Made by a program: the position numbers and the translations under genes. DNA of 64,000 nucleotides, taken from assembly GCA_040285825.1 (NCBI GenBank), contig JAUPSS010000008.1, positions 186,001 to 250,000 of the forward strand. Reading direction: 5' to 3'. Source of the DNA: Eukaryota sp. TZLM1-RC. Lineage: Eukaryota; Metamonada: BaSk clade. Below, piece by piece: positions 1-8,995 of this stretch. The notes beneath the pieces are model-generated. The model did no database searches, was not told where the DNA came from, and saw only the letters and a list, made by a program, of their open reading frames with translations. How positions within the stretch are numbered: the first letter of the stretch is position 1; every line of letters starts with the position of its first letter.

Positions 1-132
1 AACTCAGGAAGAGGAAGTGGAGGTGGGGGAGCACCAGAAAAAGTACGAGGAGGGGGTGCAGCTGAAAGGGGTGGCGCAGCACAAGTTCTTGGCGCAGCTT
101 GGGATGGAAGATCTGCAGTAGACTCGAGTTAA
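1..132 (+). CDS. 3' end of a truncated gene or repeat, frame uncertain
   Basis: The first 130 bases are unusually G-rich for this window and stay open in two frames. One frame, ending in TAA at 130-132, gives a Gly/Ala-rich tail. The other, ending in TAG at 119-121, gives a Glu-rich tail that ends in a more ordinary sequence, HKFLAQLGMEDLQ. Both run off the left edge. The base composition differs from all neighbouring host genes. I cannot name a family or choose the frame from the sequence alone; it could also be a low-complexity non-coding stretch. Confidence 0.25.
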   Translation, partial: NSGRGSGGGGAPEKVRGGGAAERGGAAQVLGAAWDGRSAVDSS

Positions 133-155
133 GACTCAAGAATAGCCATCAGTGC

Positions 156-503
156 CTATACAGGCTGTCTTTTGTTAGTTATCTCCGCTAGTCCATTTTG
201 TGGGATCCAATCTTTTATAGTCAATGTGTGAGCGCACTGAACGAAACCCATAATCTCTATAATAGAAAAGCCAATAATTTTAACAAGATCACTGGCGAAC
301 TCAAATATAGTTGAATGAGGAGCAAAAGGTTCTTGGTCAAAGAGGGAAAGAAATGGTAAGGAAGAAACGGCTGTTGTGACTTGCCTTGGTAACATGTTTG
401 TACTGAATAAAGGAATTAAATTGTGAAATTTTAGGAATTTATTAAATCCACAAACACCCTTGATTAAACGAAAAACTGCTTTGACTAACAACAATTTCAT
501 CAA
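156..503 (-). CDS. Hypothetical 115-residue open frame
   Basis: A single open frame covers most of 133-663. The predicted product has no motif I recognise. Its N-terminal third is basic and hydrophobic and the remainder is mixed. No intron signals or neighbouring exons were seen that would extend it. Apart from this frame and a 60-codon frame on the other strand, 133-663 holds nothing I can support. It may be a decayed remnant rather than a gene. Confidence 0.15.
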   Translation of the reverse strand: MMKLLLVKAVFRLIKGVCGFNKFLKFHNLIPLFSTNMLPRQVTTAVSSLPFLSLFDQEPFAPHSTIFEFASDLVKIIGFSIIEIMGFVQCAHTLTIKDWIPQNGLAEITNKRQPV

Positions 504-663
504 ATTTCACATCAGTTTACCCTTTTTGGAAAAGAAAATGCTTAAATCAGATCCAATATCTATTATAAATGTGCTGACATATCAATTTGTCCATGTTCTT
601 TTGATTTGTGGATGTAAGAAGTTAAAAATAGACCAATTTTGAAAAGTAACTGAAACTCAGAAA

Positions 664-1512
664 TCAATATTTCTGATTGTCTGTGCACCTTCCGTTTTCA
701 GAAAGGTCTATGCAGTCATGGACACCCTTCATCGAGCCTGCACCCTTCATCAGTTCTTTGAGCAGCCAGTGTGTGATTATTTTGATTGACAGCTGACCAA
801 GGTCACCACCATGGCTCACCTGGGCAGCTTGCTGGCCAGAGTTTTTGCTGTGCGCTTCGCTGAAGACAGTCATCTCCTGACTCAGCATCAATTTTGGATC
901 GAGTGTTTTGACGTTGTGGCGGTCTCTAAGCCAAAAGTCAGACATCCATTCAACAGACCTAGCAAAGGCCATGTGTATGAGAAGCTCGAGCGAATCTTTA
1001 CATCATGGCCAATTGCTGTCTTGTTTTTGTCAAGAACAGGTCGTAATCATGCACTACCCACTAGTAGGCCTCTACAAAAACTAGTTGCTGCAAAGTGCCG
1101 CCAGCTGCAAGGCAACTACCAGCAGTTTTTTGCTGATGGACTTTTGTCGTGGAAGCTTAACTTCTTCCGCTCGTATGCAGTAGGTCATAACTGCCCTGCA
1201 CTAGCCACTTAAGCTGGCTCTGTTCTTCACAATAGCACGAACTTTCGTGAACCTCTTCTTTCTTGGTTCAACACACACCATACCATGGCTCTTACTCTGT
1301 TTAACTTCTTGGTTGGTGATCCTCAAAGATACCACACTCTTCTTTCTTCTCGAAGAGTGACCCTTAATCAAGGGAATAGTAGCTACAACTTTCGTTGCGG
1401 CTTAACAATCCAAAACCATCTGGAGCAAGCCTTCCACATACCTTTAGACGACATAGACTCACTCCCATCGCTAATTTGAAACCTGCTTTTGCCCCTTTTC
1501 CTAATGGGTTTT
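664..1512. other. Unassigned stretch with overlapping open frames on both strands
   Basis: This stretch is more GC-rich than its surroundings. Open frames occur on the minus strand (664-972, 102 codons) and on the plus strand (811-1212 and 1285-1479). The minus-strand product looks protein-like but matches nothing I know. The plus-strand frames lead toward the Fanzor fragment that follows at 1513 and could be its diverged N-terminal part. The only other copy of that Fanzor family in the window lacks this region, so the link cannot be tested here. Probably an old mobile-element remnant. Confidence 0.25.
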
Positions 1513-1797
1513 CAACCATTTTATTTCCAAAAACACATCATCAACAATTTTGAAAAACCCTTATTTATTTTTTAAAACAAAAGCTCATGACTACACCATG
1601 TCTTCTAATGGTGATAGTATCCGTATAACTTTCAAGCCGCACCCCAAAGCAACACGAGTGAGATTGTCCGGAGAAACCTTGGCTGATAAGAGATCCAGAG
1701 GGGAACTTGATTACTATGAAACCACTCGGAATAGAAAACATACCTTGCAAGTCAAGGTTGAACGACCAAAACCTCGCCAGAAAGCAAAAGCTACTAA
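1513..1797 (+). pseudogene. Fragment of Fanzor family B (pre-RuvC region)
   Basis: The translated segment matches, with few substitutions, the start of the decayed Fanzor-B copy on the minus strand at about 40.56-40.27 kb. Shared landmarks are FISKNTS, TMSSNGDS, LADKRSRGELDYYET and the basic run after it. Homology begins near 1513 and stops near 1797, just before the part that in the other copy carries the first RuvC aspartate. The nuclease core is therefore missing and this piece cannot act alone. A short A/T-rich repeat (taattatag twice) marks the break. Assignment to Fanzor rests on the other copy, where RuvC and zinc-finger motifs are visible. Confidence 0.6.
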
Positions 1798-1875
1798 TTA
1801 TAGTAATTATAGTATTTGCCAAAAAATTCATAAATTCATAATTTCTTTTTGGTAGAAATTCACAATACATTTGCA

Positions 1876-1912
1876 AAAAGGACACTTATTTCGTTGTTAC
1901 AGACAACATCTA
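1876..1912 (+). pseudogene. Right-end scrap of Fanzor family A
   Basis: About 37 bases match the last codons and the 3' flank of the Fanzor at 3518-4840. The match starts at the AAAAGGACACTTATTTC block and includes the downstream AAGAATGAGTGA. Divergence begins immediately after that. At 4845 the same ATGAGTGA is the start codon region of the GPAT gene. The scrap abuts a minus-strand frame (1897-2100) that begins like a secreted protein and is broken here. Confidence 0.5.
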
Positions 1913-2100
1913 TAAGAATGAGTGAATATCTGAGTGGTGGGCTCAGATAGCTTAGTTAATGTTATTAAGATGTTGTAATCATGAGTTGAGGCTTCAATAT
2001 GATGGTACTCATATGAATCGACCAAGTCACAATTATGGGAATCACAAGGAGAGGCGATGGTAAAGAAGACTAAATAGCAAACGAGAAGGACAGTCTTCAT
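1897..2100 (-). pseudogene. Possible 5' end of a secreted-protein gene cut by a Fanzor scrap
   Basis: A minus-strand frame starts MKTVLLVCYLVFFTIASPC, a convincing signal-peptide pattern. It continues about 45 residues and then runs into the reverse complement of the Fanzor-A right end at 1876-1912, where it stops. No downstream continuation is visible. I read it as a truncated gene, but a chance hydrophobic frame is possible. The rest of 2101-2506 contains one more minus-strand frame (2127-2339, no recognisable motif) and no clear gene. Confidence 0.25.
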
Positions 2101-2506
2101 TGTATGAATGTTTGAAATGGTTGTAATCAAAAAATTTGTGATAAGCAGATGATATTGGAAGAGGGAGTAAACAGATTTTCCCTGCCTTTCAATGGACGAA
2201 ACAGTATTTGAGAAAGGGAGACAGCTTCCGGCGGCGAAGACTCCGTACGGGTGGGAGAAGTGCCTGACACTGACTCAGGATGGCTTTGTTGGTAGTTTTT
2301 GTAACACACTACAACGGTAGGCAGTTTCAGTAGAGCCAAAGAACTGGTGGCAGTCTTGGCAGAGTTGCGAAGGGTTGTGGATAACTAGAACCTGAACACA
2401 TCGTCTAATAGCACAAAAATGTCAGATAGTCGTTGAGTTCTCGGTGAATGTAGGTGAAATGAATATATATAACTCAATTCAATTGATTCAGCTCATATAA
2501 AATATT

Positions 2507-3390
2507 TTGTCAACCAAGACAAAAGATGTTTTTATAGCTGTGTTGACAATGAACGAAAATCAGTTGAGACAAAGAAATGCTCCTCTGTACAAAACCATCA
2601 GAAAAAGACGAGCCGATGTATTGAGCATACTTTGGAAACATGTAAAAATACTTTTCATAGAGAATCCGTTGACTCGATATAAATACCCTGTGGTGACACC
2701 ATCAAATGTCAAAACACAATTTACTCTCAGAATTCTACATTTTGATATTGAAATTTTGGTGTTGGGTAAAAGGCTCAGTAATGAGGATGAAATAATTGTC
2801 GTTCTGCAAGGGAACATTCCATCTCTTACTGTCAATCTACAAGAAAGACTGTTGCAAATTCTGTTTCTCATATTTTTACTCGAGAACAGATTGAATTAAA
2901 TCTTTGTTTTTGTGATATTGTAGAAAAGTCAACAATCAGAAATGAACATTATTGCAAAGTTGATGATGAAAATATCTTTTTCATCATCATTCCTCTGAAA
3001 AAGAATTGCTAAGTTCATTTAAAAAATTATTAGAAATTTATAATGATGCCGTTAGGCAGATGAACACACGAAGGAGAGAGAGAAATCTAAGTTTATTAAT
3101 AAAACTGATTCATAAACGAGTAACACGTCATCAGTCGAAATACAAAGAAATCTTCTAAATCAATTTAAGTTCAACAACAATAATAATCCTCATATAATTT
3201 GTGGTTTTAATATTCTCAAATTTGACATCCCACATATTATGAAACGTTCTGAAAATGAGGACTTTTTAAGATTTGAAATCGGTGCTAGTGAATAGATTCA
3301 ATACTATTACTCAAATTTAACAAAAGTGAATCACAAGCACTTGAACCCTTCAATTGCTGGTCGATTTGTTGTTGATACTTGTAGTATTTA
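2507..3390 (+). pseudogene. Decayed family-B DNA polymerase exonuclease domain
   Basis: Pieces of a B-family DNA polymerase 3'-5' exonuclease domain appear in order, in more than one frame and with several stops. An Exo I-like FDIE is near 2741-2752, and a SEKELLSSF helix motif is near 2994-3020. An Exo II-like block containing GFN and FDIPHI lies near 3188-3240, and a GRFVVD segment near 3360-3377. The region between about 3060 and 3165 does not fit and may be an insertion. No palm/polymerase motifs follow; the Fanzor begins instead. It could derive from a viral or Polinton-type element or from a host polymerase copy. It is not functional. Confidence 0.5.
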
Positions 3391-3517
3391 AATTATCAAA
3401 CACGCAAACTAAACACAGTTTCTAAAATTCTAATTCAAGGACATTCTTGGTCCAAGGTCGTCTTACCAATGCAATAATCAAGCTGCTGATTTGTTTTTAT
3501 GGAATACCTTTTTGAAA

Positions 3518-4840
3518 ATGGATAAGATTCAAAACACTAAACTTTATTCAGAAAATTCCAAGTACATCATGTCTAGTATCGAGACTGATGGAATAGCAGT
3601 AAGTTTCATTCAATCTAGAATGGACTTGAAAAAGTACAAAGCAACTGCAAAAGAATTGAAAGATAAAGAAAAATATATTGATGACCCCAGCATCTATCCT
3701 TCTGAATTCCAAGATATGACCTTTGCTGCTGCTGATCCAGGGAAATCTGATCTATTCTGTTTTTCTGCCAATTTAGCTTCTGGAATGACTCAGTCAAAAA
3801 GACCTGAGAGAGATAAATATGTTCATTTCAGGTACACTGAAAATCAACAAAGATTTGAGTCGAAAAGTTCCAAATTCAAAAGAATAAGAAACAGCATACG
3901 GAATGACCACCTTATTACAATAAGTAACTCTACTGGTAGAGTGATTGATCTATCCAATTATGAACCATCTGGAGAGCAACAACAAAGGATGGATTTAAAC
4001 AGCAGTATAATTAATCAAATGACTGAAAGAACAGTTAGTTTATTAAGAGGAAAAGTACCTCAAGAAATCAATATTCCCCACGAAATTGATTACTCATTAA
4101 ATTTGAGAAATAATGATCACACGACTAAATCTGTAGCAGAATGGGAAGCAACTTTATCCCAATTCCATTCCAAAAGCTGCAGGTTTGATAGATTTATGGA
4201 GTATATTAAACAAAAGAATTTTGTGAATAGTATTGTTGGTGAAGTCTATCATCAAAAAATATTTAGGAAACTAAGATGGTGGGCTGAGATTAATCGCACA
4301 AGATCTGAAGCGAAGATGATTCAGAAATTCAAATCAGTAATTGGTGATCCAGGTCAAGTAGTTATTGGAATTGGAGACTGGGAACAACGAAAACACATGA
4401 AATTCAAAGAACCTACCAAAGGAAAAAGTTTTAATATTCTATTTAAAATGGCTGGTTATAAGGTCTTTTTGATTGATGAGTTTCGAACCAGTTGCTGTTG
4501 TTTCAACTGTAAGAAAGCGGAGAAAACAGTTGAAACATTCCGATGGTGCAGAAATCCTAGGCCATGGAAGAGACATGAGATGTCTGATCGTCACGGGCTT
4601 ACCATGTGTAAATCATGCGAAAGTTTGTGGAATAGAGATCGAAATGCTTCGCTGAATATGTTGGCAGTGATGGAAGCACATGTAAATGTTGGAGATAGCC
4701 CAGAATTGCTCAGAGAGTCAAGGTTGACAAAAGTACAAAGAAAAAGTTATCAAAAAGAAAATCTTGCACTTCTCAAAAACTCAGTCCCTCAACATTGGTG
4801 TCAAAAGGACACTTATTTCATTGTTATAGACGGCATTTAA
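3518..4840 (+). CDS. Fanzor (eukaryotic TnpB-like RNA-guided nuclease), family A, RuvC half
   Basis: A 440-codon frame, counted from the first ATG at 3518, carries the Fanzor/TnpB nuclease core. It has AADPG with D73 (RuvC-I), IDEFRTS with D320/E321, a zinc finger from CCCFNC (C328, C331) and CKSC (C364, C367), and NRDRNASLNML with D374 (RuvC-III). Known Fanzors use a rearranged catalytic glutamate near the DE(Y/F)xTS motif, so E321 is the likely second acidic residue. Family members are RNA-guided DNA endonucleases with the guide RNA encoded at the element's right end. Upstream, the same frame contains several stops, so the N-terminal recognition half seems lost and the protein is probably a remnant, although 440 codons without a stop is notable. 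The stop codon is 4 bp before the GPAT ATG. Confidence 0.82.
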   Translation: MDKIQNTKLYSENSKYIMSSIETDGIAVSFIQSRMDLKKYKATAKELKDKEKYIDDPSIYPSEFQDMTFAAADPGKSDLFCFSANLASGMTQSKRPERDKYVHFRYTENQQRFESKSSKFKRIRNSIRNDHLITISNSTGRVIDLSNYEPSGEQQQRMDLNSSIINQMTERTVSLLRGKVPQEINIPHEIDYSLNLRNNDHTTKSVAEWEATLSQFHSKSCRFDRFMEYIKQKNFVNSIVGEVYHQKIFRKLRWWAEINRTRSEAKMIQKFKSVIGDPGQVVIGIGDWEQRKHMKFKEPTKGKSFNILFKMAGYKVFLIDEFRTSCCCFNCKKAEKTVETFRWCRNPRPWKRHEMSDRHGLTMCKSCESLWNRDRNASLNMLAVMEAHVNVGDSPELLRESRLTKVQRKSYQKENLALLKNSVPQHWCQKDTYFIVIDGI

Positions 4841-4844
4841 AAGA
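4756..4844 (+). ncRNA. Candidate Fanzor guide-RNA (omega-RNA) region at the right end
   Basis: The last ~75 bases of the Fanzor-A frame are far better conserved between this locus and the minus-strand relic at 36.92-37.0 kb than sequence further upstream. The block runs from AGAAAATCTT to CATTGTTATAG with about six differences. In TnpB/Fanzor systems the scaffold RNA overlaps the 3' end of the gene and the guide is the flank just beyond the element. By analogy the guide here would come from the GPAT 5' end. No RNA structure was computed; this is an inference from conservation and position. Confidence 0.35.
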
Positions 4845-6023
4845 ATGAGTGACATCCACTTTCCTCTTGATTTTCCTCTTCAATACATCTCCGAAGGCAT
4901 ACAGGTCATTGTTGATGATCAATTCTCTAAATGTTTCACTCCAAGACGCCCCAAAGCTTGGAATTTCAACGGTTCACTCTACATTATATGGCTGTTTGGT
5001 GTTTTCATTCGTTACTTCATTCTTTTCCCTCTTCGCTTAGCTGTATTAGTCATTGGGCTTCTAGGTGTTGTTCTGTGCTTTACTGGTGTTTGTTTCATGC
5101 CACATGGTGACCGTAAACAACGACAAGTTCAAATACTTTTGCGAGTTTTGTGCTTTATTATCAACATTTCTTGGTTTGGTGTTTTGAGGTTTCATTCTAA
5201 GCTTCCAAAGCACAAACCCAATATGATTTATGTTGCAAACCACACCACAATGTTGGATTTAATTGTTCTTTGTCAACACAGGGCCTTTTGTGTTGTCGGG
5301 CAACGTCATAAAGGGTTTGTTGGAGTTTTACAATCCGCTCTTTCCCAGCTAGGGTGTATTTGGTTTGAAAGAACTGATTTGGATGACAGACTGGTTGTTT
5401 CTAAAAGAATAAAGGATCATTTAGCTGATTCACATGCAACACCTTTACTCATCTTTCCTGAAGGTACTTGTGTGGGTAACAATCATATAGTGCAATTTAA
5501 GAAGGGAGTTTTCGAGCTGGGGGCCACAATCGTTCCTATTGCAGTCAAGTATGATTTTGATTGGACTTCAGCCTACTGGAACAGTCGTAGACAAAGCTTT
5601 CTTCATCATTTTATGAGTATGTTAACTTCTTGGTGTGTTGTTGCTGATGTTTATTACATGAATCCTATGAAGCAGTCATTAAATGAAACTTCTATTGAAT
5701 TCGCTGCCCGGGTGCGTCTTGCAATTGCTGAGAGAGCAAAGCTTACCCCAGTTGACCTGGATGGTTACCTTAAGTTTTCCTCTCCTTCGAAGAAGGTTCT
5801 GATGAAAAGACAGGCTGAAGTCTATCAACAGTTGTTAGGTCTCAGAAAAGGCGACAAAGTGCAGTCGATTCCTCAAGTGGAAACCCCTTCACCACCTTCT
5901 TCTCCTCCTCTAACCGCTTCTCCTCCTTTAACCGCAAGGACTCTTTGTGGAGAGTTTAGAAGGAGGTCTGCATCTTTACCAGAAGTTTCATACAATAAAA
6001 TGTTTTTCTATTTGCTTTTTTGA
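4845..6023 (+). CDS. Glycerol-3-phosphate acyltransferase, GPAT3/4 type
   Basis: The 392-residue product carries the PlsC acyltransferase signature. It has NHTTMLD (H133, D138, the catalytic HX4D), the FERTDLDDR block near 174-181 and FPEGT at 204-208. The stretch FKKGVFELGATIVPIAVKYD is typical of the ER-resident GPAT3/GPAT4 branch, which acylates glycerol-3-phosphate at sn-1 in triacylglycerol and phospholipid synthesis. A hydrophobic membrane hairpin lies at about 46-84. The C-terminus has a proline/serine-rich tail. The ATG at 4845 lies 15 bp after the conserved Fanzor right-end block and only 4 bp after the Fanzor stop, so its promoter must lie within Fanzor sequence or upstream of it. 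LPCAT-type activity is an alternative. Confidence 0.85.
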   Translation: MSDIHFPLDFPLQYISEGIQVIVDDQFSKCFTPRRPKAWNFNGSLYIIWLFGVFIRYFILFPLRLAVLVIGLLGVVLCFTGVCFMPHGDRKQRQVQILLRVLCFIINISWFGVLRFHSKLPKHKPNMIYVANHTTMLDLIVLCQHRAFCVVGQRHKGFVGVLQSALSQLGCIWFERTDLDDRLVVSKRIKDHLADSHATPLLIFPEGTCVGNNHIVQFKKGVFELGATIVPIAVKYDFDWTSAYWNSRRQSFLHHFMSMLTSWCVVADVYYMNPMKQSLNETSIEFAARVRLAIAERAKLTPVDLDGYLKFSSPSKKVLMKRQAEVYQQLLGLRKGDKVQSIPQVETPSPPSSPPLTASPPLTARTLCGEFRRRSASLPEVSYNKMFFYLLF

Positions 6024-6074
6024 ATCAAATCTAAATTGTTCCATTATTTCAATAGGAATATATATAAATTTTTC

Positions 6075-6770
6075 TGGAACTATCCGAAATGAGCCCAATC
6101 TCAGCTTTCTATTACATAACATTGAACGAGGTTTCGGCGTTACTGTTTTTTAGTTTATTTTCTTAGTGATGCAGTGTATTTGATTCATGATGTTATACTA
6201 TGTTATCCCCAATAAAAACAATCTGTTTTCACTAATAATATATATTATTATATTACATTATTGAGAAACATTTATTGTGTTAAATGGTCAATCGCTTCAA
6301 CATCTGGTACCTTTGCGCAATGATGATTAGTCAACTTCTGCAGCTCTTTAGAATTACTAAATGTGTGTGGAAGAGACAAAACATTATGTCTTCTTATGTG
6401 ATTTGAAGGTCAATCGTTTCAAAATAGTAAAGACATTATAATCTTCCTCCACAGTTTAATTGCATACTTATGGATGAGGCTTAACCTCGTTAGCAGGGGT
6501 ATATGAAGTAACAACGATCACTGAATATAAGTGTGTGGGTATTTAAATTGGATGTTGAGCCAGAGAAGCATGGAATAAAAACGTTTTGGGAGGATGATTA
6601 CGAAGACGACACAATGTGGGTGATTTGGAGGAAGTATATAGCTATTTAGATGACATTGATTTAAATGTGAGTGAAATGAAATTTGATGATCCAGGGTGTG
6701 ATGTACCATACAATAGTGGAAAAGATCGGATCTTCTTCAATTCACCTGATATCATTAAAAAGTACTTGTA
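6075..6770 (+). repeat. Duplicated intergenic block, copy 1 (between GPAT and ARPC2)
   Basis: Two sub-blocks (about 6077-6180 and 6461-6720) recur in the same order and orientation at about 8998-9100 and 9165-9442. The first sub-block is recognised by AACTATCCGAAA and CATTGAACGAGG. The second starts with the strongly conserved GAGGCTTAACCTCGTTAGCA. The end of copy 1 is an open frame of about 60 codons (after an internal TGA) whose TAA at 6769-6771 overlaps the first base of the ARPC2 ATG. The second copy keeps a related frame. This suggests a decayed gene or non-autonomous element; I do not recognise the product. Confidence 0.5.
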
Positions 6771-7643
6771 ATGCTTCAAGTCGCCCTTGAGAATCCTGTT
6801 TTGAAGACTGCTCTTTCAAGCTGGTTCGAACAGCCTCTGGTGTTCATCAACAAATGCAATGATTTTGACGGTTTTTCGTATGTTCTTATGGCTCATAAGG
6901 ATGATTTCAAAACTCTCATGTTTACAATCTCTGCAGACTGCCTACACTTTGGATTGGCTCAAAAGACTGATTTACATAGTTACTTATCAGACATCTTTCC
7001 TGGACTTTTGGTTGATCACAGATCAGAGCAATCTGAGCTTGTATTATGTCTTGAACATGATAAACTTCCATCTGATGAAAATGAACGTCAAACCCTTCTC
7101 TCTAATCTATGTTCTATCCGATCGATCATCCTCGGTGCTCCCATCGATCAGCTTGTGATGAAGTTTGAGAAGAAGGAACCATTGCCCAATGAGCCTTTTG
7201 CCTATAGACTGTCTTCCTTGACTAGTGCTTTTGTGCAGACCAGTCCCGACTCAATAATGGTAACTTTTGGTTTACACTTTACTGATTCTTCGGACCTTGT
7301 TTTAATCAAACCATTTCTTCAAGAGTTGGTTGATGCGAGAAAGATTTCCAAGTTTAACTCTTCACCACCAGTCTCATGGCAATTAAAGGTCCCTTCTGCA
7401 TTAGAAACCGTCACAAAAACCCTTGATTTTGTCCCAAATTGTGGCTATGTCACCTTTGCCTTATTTGATCGTCACTGGAAAAGTAGGAAGATGGCAATGA
7501 TTCACCATTTGGTTTCATTCAAGGACTTTCTTGTCTTGCATTTAAAAGCAATGAAGGCGGAGCAACATGTTCGGTTAAGGAAGAGATTTACTGATTCTTT
7601 GGCTTTGCTAAACAGAGCGAAACCAAGTGTTTCCGTCGAATAG
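6771..7643 (+). CDS. ARPC2: Arp2/3 complex subunit 2 (ARPC2, p34)
   Basis: A 290-residue intronless frame, close to the ~300 residues usual for ARPC2. The N-terminal domain has the DFDG..Y and ISLKF-type pattern (here FDGFSYVLM). The C-terminal third is diagnostic: GYVTFALFDRH, a helix with IHHLVSFKDFLVLHLKAMKA, then HVRLRKR and SLALLNRAKP, all hallmarks of the p34-Arc C-terminal helix. ARPC2 with ARPC4 forms the structural core of the Arp2/3 complex that nucleates branched actin filaments. This fits with actin at 48.7-49.9 kb. The start overlaps by one base the stop of a decayed upstream frame. The 3' flank has an AATAAA-like signal. Confidence 0.92.
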   Translation: MLQVALENPVLKTALSSWFEQPLVFINKCNDFDGFSYVLMAHKDDFKTLMFTISADCLHFGLAQKTDLHSYLSDIFPGLLVDHRSEQSELVLCLEHDKLPSDENERQTLLSNLCSIRSIILGAPIDQLVMKFEKKEPLPNEPFAYRLSSLTSAFVQTSPDSIMVTFGLHFTDSSDLVLIKPFLQELVDARKISKFNSSPPVSWQLKVPSALETVTKTLDFVPNCGYVTFALFDRHWKSRKMAMIHHLVSFKDFLVLHLKAMKAEQHVRLRKRFTDSLALLNRAKPSVSVE

Positions 7644-7671
7644 TGTGAATATATAACAAATAAATATTTAT

Positions 7672-7707
7672 TTTGTTTTTGTTTTTGTTTTTGTTTTTGT
7701 TTTTTTC
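7672..7707. repeat. (GTTTTT)n microsatellite
   Basis: Five or more consecutive GTTTTT units end in a longer T run, directly 3' of the ARPC2 stop codon and its probable poly(A) signal. It is low-complexity sequence with no coding role. Confidence 0.9.
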
Positions 7708-8564
7708 AGTACCTCCCACTCTTTCTTCAATGACAAAATGATGTCATAAGCTAGTTAGTCCAATCTCAAACTGAGGTGGATCTTCTGTATTTTCTTACAG
7801 TCGAATTCTTTAATTGTTGAAATACCTGTAATTCATCTAGTGAAAGCAATTATATGATTTGGAATTTAGGTTGCTGTATTGTGATCCCAAAGTGAGTTCA
7901 ATTAATTTTTCTAGTGATGCCGTTTCAAATATTTCACTCATTATGTAATCCATAAACTTGTTAAATCTGTTAAATCTTGTTTATTTTAGTGGTTTGAGAA
8001 TATTAGTTTTTTTTTCATCATTAAATTGGAATGGTGATATTAGTTGTTTTCAACAATGCTTACAGGAAGTATAAGGTAATAAATGATGTGTTCTCCTTTC
8101 ATCATACAATTGTGGCAGAAAAAAGTTAAAACTATCAACCAACCAGATGTTCTGCTGGAATTACTGTAAGTATTTATTTAAGCTCTGATATCAGCGCGAC
8201 GAATTGAGACAGACAAGTTATAGGGTTATCACCCAGTACTACTTTTATATACCAACGCCCTATTAATCATTGCTTTCTGTCCAAACCAATTAAATTTCAA
8301 ACTTACAATAAAAAAAAGAACAACAGTGGCTAGGTAAAATTGAAAACAGACACAACCGTATTTAAATTTGTTCTGAAGCAATGAGACGTAAAGTAGAATG
8401 CTTAATGAATCCCCGATCTTCACTGCTAATTGAAATTATTGATGGCATGTCATCACGTCATTATTGTGAACAATAAAACTAACTAGTAATGGTTTTGAGC
8501 TAACAATGGTCATCAAATTTACAAGTAAATTCAATTATTTTCTAAATCACTTTAATTTATAAAC
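7708..8564. other. Intergenic, no gene seen
   Basis: AT-rich DNA with only short chance frames; the longest, on the minus strand at 8229-8423, shows no recognisable protein. No tRNA, repeat copy or mobile-element match to other parts of the window was noticed. Confidence 0.5.
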
Positions 8565-8960
8565 TTGCACACTTAACAAAATTAATTCATAACAAATGGG
8601 ACGAATATCCTTGAACAAAGATTTCCTCTACAAAATCTTGATCTGCTTGCTGTCTAGCTAAAAGTTCTCTTATTCGATACAAAAACCGAGGCAATCTATC
8701 AATAATGGCAAATTGAATTCGAGAGCGCCATAAAAAGATACCAAATCTTTTCATTGTTTTTTCTTGAACCTTTCTTTGAAAATCATTAAAAAAATTGCAG
8801 CTTCTACTGATAGTTTGTCGTTTATCGAAAATGGGAAAACAATAAAAACAAGAGGTCTATTTCCATCAGCATTAGCTTTTTCAATATCTTTGTCATATTT
8901 TCTATGTTTTTAACTTTGAATTCATGAGCACTTACAGGATTAAGTCTTCTAAATTCAATT
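8565..8960 (-). mobile_element. LINE-A 3'-end fragment
   Basis: On the minus strand this matches the C-terminal coding end and 3' tail of the LINE-A retrotransposon seen intact at 29.05-29.8 kb. The endonuclease-side segment with LWRSRIQFAI and FVEEI is followed by the conserved non-coding end TTCGTCCCAT...AAGTGTG. It is 5'-truncated near 8960 and carries several indels. It sits between ARPC2 and the second copy of the duplicated block. Confidence 0.75.
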
Positions 8961-8995
8961 ATTTTTTCACTTAATTTTAATTTAATTCACAATTT

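Noticed and set aside
3390-3517. In-frame TAA/TAG codons upstream of the Fanzor as evidence of a variant genetic code
   Set aside because: TAA, TAG and TGA all terminate well-defined host genes in this window, and no host gene contains an internal one.
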